This document shows, piece after piece, positions 17,984-26,308 of a DNA stretch of 32,602 bases. Where the stretch lies: the NCBI GenBank assembly GCA_009746045.1, contig RPFO01001172.1, positions 1 to 32,602 on the forward strand, read 5' to 3'. The notes under the pieces were generated by a model. The model was not told the origin of the DNA, made no database searches, and saw only the letters and a list, made by a program, of their open reading frames with translations. Both the position numbers and the translations under genes were made by a program. This DNA is from Mesostigma viride. Lineage: Eukaryota > Streptophyta > Mesostigmatophyceae > Mesostigmatales > Mesostigmataceae. The stretch's first letter is position 1; each line of letters begins with the position of its first letter.

Positions 17984-19863
17984 TCAATCGGCGAGGTGGA
18001 TCGGAAGCGCGAACGAGAATGCGTCTTCGACCACTGAGATGGTTGGGGTTTCACCCAGCGAGATTGACGACGCGGGCAGCGTAAACGTCAACTCCTGGAA
18101 ACGCTTTGTGAAAAGGTCATACCCCGTCGACGGCCACGCGAGAACCTTTGCATAAAGCGCGCCGATGTCGACCCTGACGGCGTTTCCGACCGCGCTGACA
18201 GCGGCAGTACCGAACTGGACACCGTCGATCATGAATGGGATATCAAGCGCGGCGGTCACGGTGACGACAGAGTTTGTCACAAATTCCAACGCAACCTCGG
18301 CGCCTTTGTGTGGCACTAGCTGGTGAACGAAAACAGTGGACATTTCCAATAATGGCAACGACGCTATATCAGTGGTCACCAGAGTGTTGTCAGACTGCGT
18401 CACCTCTAATCGAACGCTGGTAACCCCGTCCAACGCGGTTTGAAACTCGTTGTCGTCCCCGACGCCTCTCAGCAGGTCGAATCCGAAAGGTATCACATTT
18501 GACACTATTCTGTCCGCTACCAAAATTCTGCGTGGCGGTATCATAAGTGACAGGTGTTGCGATTCTCTTGCGAACATGTCGTATCCGGAGTTCTTTGCGC
18601 TGGTGTACGGGTCGTGGAAGGTGACCTTCAGACCCTCGGCGTCCGCCGTCACGTCGCCATGTCCAAACACAACATTGTCTATCTTGTACGGGGCCCTGAG
18701 CGGCGGCAATCGGATAGTTACAGGGTCAGGTGTCCTGAATAGCAGGGACACTACTACTTCGGTGGGCTGGGCGGGATTTGCCAACGGCGCTATTTGAGAG
18801 ACGTAGACGGGAGACGCGACGAACAATCCCTTCCCGGCGATGACCAACCGGTCGCGCGCAGCCCCATTATCGGAGACGTCGAGCACCACGTCGGTCAGTC
18901 CATTGATCAGACCGGCGACGTTGCGTTTCAAGCTCTGTCTATATACCGTAACGAGCGGGTTAATTAGGTGTATCTGAATGTCGATCGGCAACATGGACTC
19001 CGCCACCCCGTTGATTATCTGAGGATAGCTCGGCAGAGTGAAGGTCAGTAGCTGGGACTCTGTTATTCTCATGTCGTGCCCCCCATCCTTGACAGTCTGG
19101 TACATGGACGACATATCCACGGTAAACTTGCCGTTTTTCTGCGCTTGGACGTGGAAATCTCCAAACCTCGTGCCGTCTATCTTGTACTCGACCGTGAACG
19201 GGGTTTCTGGCGTCTCGTAACCGTATTGCGCGCTGATAACAAGGGAACAGACGTCGCCACCGACAATGTCGTTCACGTCGATCGAATCAAACTTCGGAAA
19301 CAGCGGGTCCGTCACCAACCCCTGCGATTTCTGCAACACGCCCGCGCTGTCGTACGAGTTGAACAAGGCTTCGGTGATAGCAGCCGCTCGCGGGGGGCGA
19401 CGTACGGGGTGAACGTGATAGACACATCTGTGGTGGTGTCGACGACCTGCCCGTCGATCCTGTACCTGTTTTCCGGTATGGTGAATCTCACCACCTGGTT
19501 TTCGGTGGCCGTCGCGAGGTCGTGTTGGTTGTTCCGAAGTGTCTCATACAGGAAACCCAGCGATATGTCATAGCCACCGCTCACTTGCGTCATAGCGACG
19601 GACGCGTTGTCGATGCGATCATTGTTTAGGGTGATGGAATCGATGTAGACGAACCCGTTGGTAAACAGTGGAGTCCACACGGGCATGAACAGTTTGCAGA
19701 ATTTGTTGCCTGTGATCATCGAGATCGGTACGCTATTTGTGACTGTGAGATCTGGCCACGTAATGATTGGGAACGTGTTTAGATTCTTAAGAGAACCGTC
19801 GATCGACACGGACGTATTCAAATATAGACCCCTGAAACCGGGGACTTGCGATATGTTAACCAT
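17984..19863 (-). CDS. Second modular beta-repeat protein, frameshifted
   Basis: Two frames make one gene of about 625 residues. The N-terminal part (ATG 19863) runs to 19312 and loses sense after FTPYVAP. The C-terminal part continues in another frame from just after a G6 run at 19392-19397 and has no convincing ATG of its own. At least four modules repeat the pattern of the giant neighbour: YDISLGFLYETL...VRFTIPENRYRIDG, FTVDMSSMYQTV...LTFTLPSYPQIING, a third ending LSLMIPPRRILVAD, and VRVDIGALYAKV...LTFTLPASSISLG. Each has a conserved xxD[LM] between the two strands. The TGA stop at 17984 is 53 bases before the giant protein's start. A capsid-surface or tail-fibre-like role is inferred from position and composition. 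Confidence 0.72.
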
Positions 19864-19895
19864 GGCGAGGCGTTTATAATGTAGACAAAGAAAGT

Positions 19896-19901
19896 TTTAT
19901 T
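19896..19901 (-). terminator. AATAAA signal beyond the KilA-N/nuclease gene
   Basis: TTTATT on the plus strand is AATAAA on the minus strand, 12 bases past the stop at 19914. The same hexamer at 26293-26298 follows the second KilA-N gene. Confidence 0.45.
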
Positions 19902-19913
19902 AGGTAATGACTG

Positions 19914-20714
19914 TTACGCGCGGTACTTGTGAAAATACTGCTCGGTGCAGACCATCATGTCGAGTCCTTGCACGTGGAATTCCATTCCTTCGATGTGTTC
20001 TTCCGCGATGTCCTTCCCGTCCCTGTCAAACACCACGATGACCTTCGTGAGACCGGGGAAGTGGTGTCCGTACACCAGCAGCTGGCCTACGGCGTCGGTC
20101 CATCGCGCGACCTCTTTCACTTCGATTATCATACTGCACTTGTGGCTGACGATGTCGGCCCTCATGTTGGTGTCCCCGACTTTCACTTCTACCTGCCCCC
20201 GCACGCACAGGGCCACGGCGTCTCTCACGTCCGCTTCGGATCGCTGCATTGACTGCCTCGCGGCTTCCTCGACCATTCTGAATGCGAGCGTCTCCATGCA
20301 CCCCTTGGGACACGAGGGGGTGTTGTAGAAGCTGTCCGCCCAGTCCATGGCGGCAACGGCGAACACGGGGCTAATCCAGGCGGCAACGTGCCATATGAGC
20401 GAGGTGTGCATCCACGTCCCTTGCATGGACGGTGTCCCTCCTTGCACGCGCTCCACGAGGTGCTGGACGCCGAGGTGGACCTTCATCGCATCCAGTAAGT
20501 CCTCGAACGCCTTTGTCCTCGTGAATGTCTTTATCTTCTTCTTGCCCATGGACAGGACGTCGCAGAAGTCCTGGCCATTGACGTACCTCGTTTCCTTTGC
20601 TACTCTCACTTTGCCAGCAAGAGGGGAGTTTTCCATCTCGAAATATAGGTACCTGTCGTCTTCGTGGACGACGCTGAAAAGGGGCAGAGTCGCTCGTCCT
20701 GGACGAACGTCCAT
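19914..20714 (-). CDS. KilA-N domain fused to a PD-(D/E)XK nuclease-like domain
   Basis: The protein has 266 residues and two domains. Residues ~35-130 match KilA-N, a DNA-binding domain common in large DNA viruses and phages: YVNGQDFCDVLSMGKKK, then QGTWMHTSLIWHVAAWISPVFA. Residues ~170-230 have the pattern of a PD-(D/E)XK fold: E176, D187 in MRADIV, E198-V-K200 in MIIEVK, and QLLVYG at 211-216. Next comes a VIVVFDRD strand. The second domain may cut or bind DNA. All catalytic-type residues appear present, so activity is possible. It lies inside the capsid cluster between the second repeat protein and MCP3, with short gaps. Processing of viral or host DNA, or regulation, is inferred. Confidence 0.75.
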   Translation of the reverse strand: MDVRPGRATLPLFSVVHEDDRYLYFEMENSPLAGKVRVAKETRYVNGQDFCDVLSMGKKKIKTFTRTKAFEDLLDAMKVHLGVQHLVERVQGGTPSMQGTWMHTSLIWHVAAWISPVFAVAAMDWADSFYNTPSCPKGCMETLAFRMVEEAARQSMQRSEADVRDAVALCVRGQVEVKVGDTNMRADIVSHKCSMIIEVKEVARWTDAVGQLLVYGHHFPGLTKVIVVFDRDGKDIAEEHIEGMEFHVQGLDMMVCTEQYFHKYRA

Positions 20715-20737
20715 CTTCTTATTATGCTACGGGACGC

Positions 20738-22345
20738 TTAGGACGCGTACCTCTTTCCTCCCATACCGTTCTGGATCTTGATGACGTTAAAGTTCTTGGC
20801 GTACACGTGGATACACCCCGGTTCGAGCGGGCCGGTCCTCTTCAGCACCAGCTTGACGTCATCGAGCCTGGACATGTTCAGAGATCCGGTGGGCTTCCAC
20901 GAGTCCGGATCCAGAGCGAACGGGATGGTGTAAATGCGGTCATCCCACGCGTGCTTGTGGAAATGGGCCGGGATCAACGACGAGAAGTACACCGGGTCGC
21001 GGCCGTCACCGTACACGTTCTGCGAGTTCAGCACGAGGTTCGCGCTGCCGAACAGGTGTCCGTCCCCGAACGCGGAGTTGGGGTTGGCGAACGACCAGTA
21101 CCCTGTGTAGTTTTGGTACGATGATGGATCCTCGCCCCACCACTCGTCCGGGCGGTAGAAGAACAGGAGCTCCTTGGTCGGGTGGTTGAACTTGAGGTCG
21201 ATGGACACCTGGTCGACGCCGGCGGTGACGAAGTGCTGGTGGTGCTGGTACTCGGTCACGAGGTACTCGTGGGTGTTGACGGCGAACTGCCTGCGCTCAA
21301 AGTCGTCCAGGTAGATGTACCTGCACATGAGGCGGACGGAGAGTTTCGGGGGGGTAACGACCCACGTGCTCCTGCTGTTCGCAGTGACCGTCGGTGCACC
21401 TAGGACGTACTTTTCTGCGTAGGCACCATGTCAGGCAGGATTTTGAAGGTCGGCATACCCGCTAGATTGAAAGAGATGACCCCAGTGCCGTGCCACGGCT
21501 AAATTCTTGAGCTTGTCGGTGTACAAGGCGTTCTGGATGACATAGTTGACGGGCGAGAGGTCTCCTGTATCGATGATGTGATGCGACATCTCGTCGCCGT
21601 AGATGCCGCGCAGGTACAGCGACCGGATGGTGTCCCGCAACCCCATCTCATCCGCGTTGAACCTGGCGTTTAGGGTGGGTGCCGCCGGGTTTCCCGTGGT
21701 CGCGACGGTCGGGGTTCGCAGCTCAAAACGCGTGAAGATCTTGTCGGCAGGGCTGAGCTTCACCTTGACGCGCACCTCGTGGTACTGCAGCGCGATCATG
21801 GGGAGTGCGAGGCCCGGGTCGCGAGTGAAACTGAACTCGAGGGGCAGGTACAGGATCTGCTTGTTCCTGTTGTTGTACTGCTCCTTGACGGTGCCGTTCG
21901 AGTTGAAGGAGATGGAGCCGCCGTGCTGGACGGGCATGTTCTTGACGTAGCTCTGGTAGTCCGGCCTGGTGGTTATATCGTGGATATGCAGCATGTCGCC
22001 GGTGATCCTCTCGATCTGGTACCCGCCGATGGTGAGCTCCACATAGTCGATGAGCGCGCGCCCGAAGTCCTGGATGTACGGCGAGAACTTATTCTCCCAA
22101 TTGCCGAGCCTGTCCATCTCCACCAGCAGCGTGCAGTTGGTGACGAGGTCGCCCGACCGCGGGAGCTTAAACTCCACGAGCTGGCCGTAGTCGGACGTCC
22201 CGGTGCTCTGTGTGATGATGGCGTCGTCCCACGCGAAGTTGGTGTGGCGCGGGTACACAGTCTTCCAAAAGGTGATTTCGGGGTTCACGATGGTCGCGAT
22301 GTCCTGCGACCCTTTCGCGTGGAGTTGCATGATCGCGGATGCCAT
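20738..22345 (-). CDS. Major capsid protein paralogue 3 (MCP3), split by an in-frame TGA
   Basis: This is one 536-codon frame from ATG 22345 (MASAIMQL) to the stop at 20738. It is interrupted by a single TGA at 21431-21433 (codon ~305), with no frame change. Upstream are NPEITFWKTVYPRHTNFA, LPRSGDLVTN and MIALQYHEVRVKVKLSP. Downstream, 34 open codons lead into TWVVTPPKLSVRL, RYIYLDDFERRQFAVNTHEY, GRDPVYFSSLIP and FNVIKIQNGMGGKRYAS, all aligning with MCP2. The TGA falls in the variable loop where MCP2 has its large insertion. The downstream part starts mid-domain and could not fold alone. Nonsense mutation, stop-codon readthrough and base-call error are all possible. TGA ends other genes here normally. 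Confidence 0.88.
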
Positions 22346-22444
22346 GTTGTGATGTATAGTGTTTGCGGAGAAAAAAAATCGTTCGTGCAGTAACGCGGTT
22401 GGGGCCACACACAAATTATCGCACGCGATGTATGAAATGCGTCA
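22346..22444. promoter_or_regulatory. Divergent promoter region between MCP3 and MCP4
   Basis: The 99-base gap separates two head-to-head capsid starts. On the MCP3 side there is GATTTTTTTTCTCC and then CTATACATCAC close to the ATG, resembling the TATATATCAC of MCP1. On the MCP4 side there is AAATTATCG and then GATGTATGAAATG, with no clear TATATA box. Shared late control is inferred. Confidence 0.45.
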
Positions 22445-24107
22445 ATGTCTCAAGACCTGAGCGCGCCGGTCACCTGGCTGCATTCCAAGGGGACGTTTGA
22501 CGAGCACCTCACCGCGCTGCCCGAGAAGACGTACTTCAAGCACGTGTATAGCCGCCACACCAATTACAGTTGGACCGACGTCCAGCTCAACCCCGTCAAC
22601 AAGGCGGAGTACGGGTCGGAGGTTCGCTTCGTCGTTCCCAGGATCGGCGACCTGATCACCAAGATGTACCTGTACTTCCACGTGAACAAGTTGAACTATG
22701 GCACGATGGAGCACACGGTGAACGACGTGAAGTTCGTGGACCCGGCTACCATGCGGTACACCGCCACGAATTCCACGGCTACCGTCGACATCACGGTGGC
22801 CCTGGACGCCAGCAAGGTCCCTCGCAGTGCACAGTTGGGGTACAAGGGCGTGACCCACGACATGTTCAACGAGTCGTGGATGCGTTCGATGGGGTACGTG
22901 TTGCCGGAGAAGGTGGAATTGTGGGTGGGCAACCAGATGGTGGACAGCGTGACGGGGGACTTCATGTACGTGTGGGACTCGCTGGTCCACACCCAGTCCA
23001 ACAGCGTGGTGCTCAACACCCCCGATGACAACGGCGGGGGGTTCAATATCGGCACGCAGCACGACCAGCACATCTACATCCCGATCCAGTTCTACTTTTC
23101 CGAGAGCCAGGGCCACGCGCTTCCTATCAGCGCGCTGCAGTACCACGAGATGGAGGTGCGCGTGAAGTTGAGCCCCCGCCCGCTGCTTTCGTCGTACTTA
23201 AAATACCACGAGAAGGCCACCTTTTTCGTGGACCCCAACGCCAGACCCCGATCACCCTACCCAGCCCTAATCCAGAGAGGTGGATGTTGAAGGACGTGCC
23301 GCTATTCTATGAGGACCCGGTGGGAACCGGTAACCTGACTCGCGACCCCGCCGGGCGCCTGCTGAAGGACCTCGACGTCGGGGGCGAGCTGAAGAAGGTG
23401 GGCCTCGTGACCCGCTACGTTTTCCTGGACGCGTTCGAGAGGGAGCAGTTCATGAGGTCGCACAATTCGTGGCTGATAACGGAGACCCAGCACCTGTCCG
23501 TTCCCATCAAAACGACGGACAAGCTGTACAAGGAGATCCCGCTCGACAAGTTCTCCGGCCCGTGCAAGGAGCTCATCTTTTTTTACAGGGCCGACTATCG
23601 CACGATCACCGGCGACGGGCAGCTTGTGGACAACGTCAAGTTCTGGAATTTCGAGGCCAACCGCCCCATGGTCGGTAAGAAGGATTTGCGGTGGGACTCG
23701 CGCGGGTACTTTGTCCCGGGGAAGACGGAGGACTGGGCCCAGATCGACGACACGCTATTCGACAGGGCCACGTTCGCTATCAACGGGAAGGACCTGTGGT
23801 CCCCCCCCGCGACCCTCTTTGGTTCGGGTTTTACCTTCCCTTCGAGTTCCACTCCAACGGGCCTACGAACAACTTCAACCAGAACCTGTTTGTGATGCCG
23901 TTCTGCTTCAGGCCCGAGTCCACCGACCCGAACGGCAGCATAAACTTGAGCAAGATCGACAGGGCTTCTCTGCGGCTTTATTTCAAGCAGATACCGGGGC
24001 TCAAGGAGGGCGCGGTCATGTCCGACGGGCACATCCACATCTACGCGCGCACCATGAACATGTTCGAGGTCAGCCAGGGCCACGGCAGGAAGGTCTTCAT
24101 GACGTAA
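22445..24107 (+). CDS. Major capsid protein paralogue 4 (MCP4), divergent, two frameshifts
   Basis: Three successive frames make one capsid gene of about 553 residues. Part one (22445 to ~23250) has EKTYFKHVYSRHTNYSW, VPRIGDLITK and ISALQYHEMEVRVKLSP. Its frame then loses sense; the next frame carries RYVFLDAFEREQFMRSHNSW and KELIFFYRADY. A second change falls at a C8 run at 23801-23808, after which DPLWFGFYLPFEF, VMPFCFRPES and INLSKID follow, ending MNMFEVSQGHGRKVFMT. The first change lies within about 23231-23262, among C4 runs. The sequence is the most distant of the four MCPs and lacks the GMGG terminus of the others. It may be a minor capsomer type. It ends tail-to-tail with the LysM gene. 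Confidence 0.85.
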
Positions 24108-24608
24108 ACGCGGACGCCGCACTCCCCGCCGACGACCGCGCCATGCTCTCCACGATCGGTGCCGCGACTTCCACGGGCACACCACTGAGTGCCAGGATGT
24201 TGTTCAGCAGGTCCTCTCTCCCCCCCCCACTGTCGTGGCGCCAAGCGAGGATTGGGCTTCCGCGCCCCGCTGCCGGTGTGGCTCCTGGGCGCGAGACACA
24301 GACACTTTGTTTCCTTGGTTGAGGATGATCCTGGCAAAGTCCTCGGACGTCATCTCCTGGGGTATTATCAGCACGTCGCCCGGTGATAGGTAGCGGGGGT
24401 GCACGTGAATGTTCTTGGCTATGAGCTCGGTGACCTGCACCCCTGCGGCGCTGGCTATGGATTCCCAGGTGTCCCCCATTTTCACTATGTATTGATGGCG
24501 GTTGGCGGGGTTGGCGGCAGTAGGGCCCGTCTGCAGTTTGGGTTGAGGCGGGGGCAGGTTGGCCTCCTTTATGAATGTGGACAGTATGTTTTGTGCCTCT
24601 TCGTCCAT
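24097..24608 (-). CDS. LysM-domain protein, probably frameshifted near its C-terminus
   Basis: From ATG 24608 (MDEEAQN) the uninterrupted frame gives 134 residues, stopping at 24204. A LysM domain lies at residues ~40-83: QYIVKMGDTWESIAS, then VTELIAKNIHV, then LSPGDVLIIPQ. LysM binds N-acetylglucosamine polymers, and virion LysM proteins occur in several giant viruses. After a C9 run at 24220-24228 the current frame ends within a few residues. The alternative frame runs on with a plausible amphipathic segment (DLLNNILALSGVPVE...) to a TGA at 24097-24099. I therefore suspect a one-base indel and a full length near 170 residues. That end overlaps the MCP4 stop by about 11 bases. Cell-wall or host-glycan attachment is inferred. 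Confidence 0.72.
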
Positions 24609-24679
24609 GTTCCTATTAGACGCATACAAATTATTGCAATGTAAAACGCGATTGGTTATTAACACATAAGGGGTGCTTA

Positions 24680-25033
24680 TCAATCCTCCTCGCGCACAGA
24701 GACCGTCAGTCTCAGCTTGCGGTTTCCGACCTGTATAACCTTGTCGATGCCTTGTGCTGCGGCCGGGGGCTTCAACCCGGACGACATGACGTGCGCGATC
24801 AAATCGAAGATGCCGTCGTGATCAGTATCGAATTGCTCGCCGCCGCCCACAAAATGCTGGTTCATGCACACGTCCGTGTGCGGCATCTCGTCGTCTTCTG
24901 GCACTTCGAACACCACGTTGCCTTCTCCGTCCAGCGACGCGCTCCACCCCTGTTTCATGCCGGACAGCAACACTCCGAGCAGCGCCTTATCGGAGTTGGT
25001 AATGGCGGCCTTCTCCTTGCGACACTTGTTCAT
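24680..25033 (-). CDS. Small acidic protein of unknown function
   Basis: This is a 117-residue protein starting at ATG 25033. It has a basic N-terminus (MNKCRKEK), a central acidic segment VPEDDEMPHTD, then FDTDHDGIFD, which resembles a calcium-binding DxDxDG loop, though only one copy is seen. It ends in a beta-like KLRLTVSVREED. No family is recognised. It is in the same strand and order as the LysM gene, 71 bases upstream of that gene's start, and divergent from the next small gene. Confidence 0.65.
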   Translation of the reverse strand: MNKCRKEKAAITNSDKALLGVLLSGMKQGWSASLDGEGNVVFEVPEDDEMPHTDVCMNQHFVGGGEQFDTDHDGIFDLIAHVMSSGLKPPAAAQGIDKVIQVGNRKLRLTVSVREED

Positions 25034-25123
25034 GCTGGCGTTCTTACGTGTACTTTATATTTTAATTGGTCCCTTCTGGCCGCGGTTGGTGGCGACATAT
25101 TTCCTGTTGCTATAATCAGCACG

Positions 25124-25405
25124 ATGTCTTCCGTCACCCGCTTGACAGCCGATTACGTCAACATAAACAACCGCATCCGGTTCACGGCGACGGGGGACAG
25201 TTTGTTGTCCACAAACCCATTGGACATCGGCAACTTCAGGCTGTATACCACGCAGGTGAAAAGGGACGGGGAATGGCACACGGCCATGTACGTGCTGCAG
25301 AAGAACGGAAGGAATCCGATACAGGAGGACACCGACCCGAACTTCATAAACTACACCTTACTCGGAGCCATTGTGTACGAGGCCCCGTTCGAGCTCCCAC
25401 CCTAG
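25124..25405 (+). CDS. Small protein of unknown function
   Basis: This is a 93-residue protein from ATG 25124 (MSSVTRLTADYVN). The alternating polar and hydrophobic pattern, with RIRFTATGD, FRLYTTQVKRDGEW and YVLQKNGRNP, suggests a small beta-fold. There is no membrane segment or catalytic motif. An in-frame start at 24752 would overlap the divergent neighbour and is rejected. It precedes PCNA by 90 bases on the same strand. Virion or host-range roles are guesses only. Confidence 0.6.
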   Translation: MSSVTRLTADYVNINNRIRFTATGDSLLSTNPLDIGNFRLYTTQVKRDGEWHTAMYVLQKNGRNPIQEDTDPNFINYTLLGAIVYEAPFELPP

Positions 25406-25495
25406 CCGCCGCACCGTGTCCGCTGCCGGACGCTCGTCCTCGTCTGGACGCTCCCGCGCTTACATTAGCACAAAAACAGTCGCACGCGTACCATA

Positions 25496-26278
25496 ATGGA
25501 GTTCAGGACCGTCCAGGGGTCGTCCATTAAGCTGCTGGTGGAGGCGCTGAAGGAGCTGACCAACGACGTGAATGTGCGGTTCGACCCCAATGGCGTGCAC
25601 ATCACCGCCATGGACGGGTGCCACTGCGCTCTGTTCCATGTGAACCTGCAAGCGGACAAGATCGAGGAGTACTCTTGCTCGCAGAATTTCACGGTGGGCG
25701 TGAGCCTGCTGAACCTGTACAAGCTGCTGAAGAACGTGTCCAGCAACGACGAGCTCGAGCTGCGGCTCGATGTGACGAAACAGGAGGTGATGGAGATCAA
25801 CATCGTGAACAAGGTGAAGAACACCAAGTGGTCCTACACGATGAAGCTGCTGGACATCGACGAGAGCAGTCTGGAAATACCCGAGAAGGAGTACTCGGTC
25901 GCGATCACCATGGTCAGCTCGGAGTTCCAAAAGATCTGCCGCGACCTCTCGGTGGTGGCCGACACGGTGAACGTGAAGTGCGAGGGCAGGCACATCACCA
26001 TGTCGTGCTCCGGCGACATCGGCGATTGTCACTTGGAGATCGGGGAGGAGTTCCCCGAGATGGAGGTGGACGTGAAGGACGAGAAGGAGGTCATCAACGA
26101 GGTGTACTCGCTGCGTTACCTGTGCACGTTTTCTAAGAGCGCCGGACTGTGCAATAGTGTGCAGCTGTTCTTGAGCCACGATTACCCCATCATAGTGAAG
26201 TACAAGGTGGGGGACTTGGGCGTGCTCATGTTCGCGCTGGCCCCCAAGATCGACGCGGACATCGACATGAACGATTGA
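25496..26278 (+). CDS. PCNA-like DNA sliding clamp
   Basis: This intact 260-residue protein matches eukaryotic and NCLDV PCNA in length and order. Landmarks are the N-terminal half with FDPNGVHITAMDGCHCALF, an interdomain segment near MKLLDIDESSLEIPE, the strand EFQKICRDLSVVADTV, and the C-terminal MFALAPKID, equivalent to the LAPKI of cellular PCNA. As a homotrimeric ring it would tether polymerase and repair enzymes to DNA. It ends in a genuine TGA at the expected C-terminus, which shows that TGA is a working stop codon here. It converges with the KilA-N/BRO-like gene with a 30-base gap. Confidence 0.95.
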   Translation: MEFRTVQGSSIKLLVEALKELTNDVNVRFDPNGVHITAMDGCHCALFHVNLQADKIEEYSCSQNFTVGVSLLNLYKLLKNVSSNDELELRLDVTKQEVMEINIVNKVKNTKWSYTMKLLDIDESSLEIPEKEYSVAITMVSSEFQKICRDLSVVADTVNVKCEGRHITMSCSGDIGDCHLEIGEEFPEMEVDVKDEKEVINEVYSLRYLCTFSKSAGLCNSVQLFLSHDYPIIVKYKVGDLGVLMFALAPKIDADIDMND

Positions 26279-26308
26279 GAGGAATAGGATGCTTTATTAC
26301 TTCACTAT

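Noticed and set aside
24842-24875. Calcium-binding EF-hand in the 24680 gene
   Set aside because: Only one DxDxDG-like loop (FDTDHDGIFD) is seen, without the paired helices or a second loop, so it is mentioned but not called.
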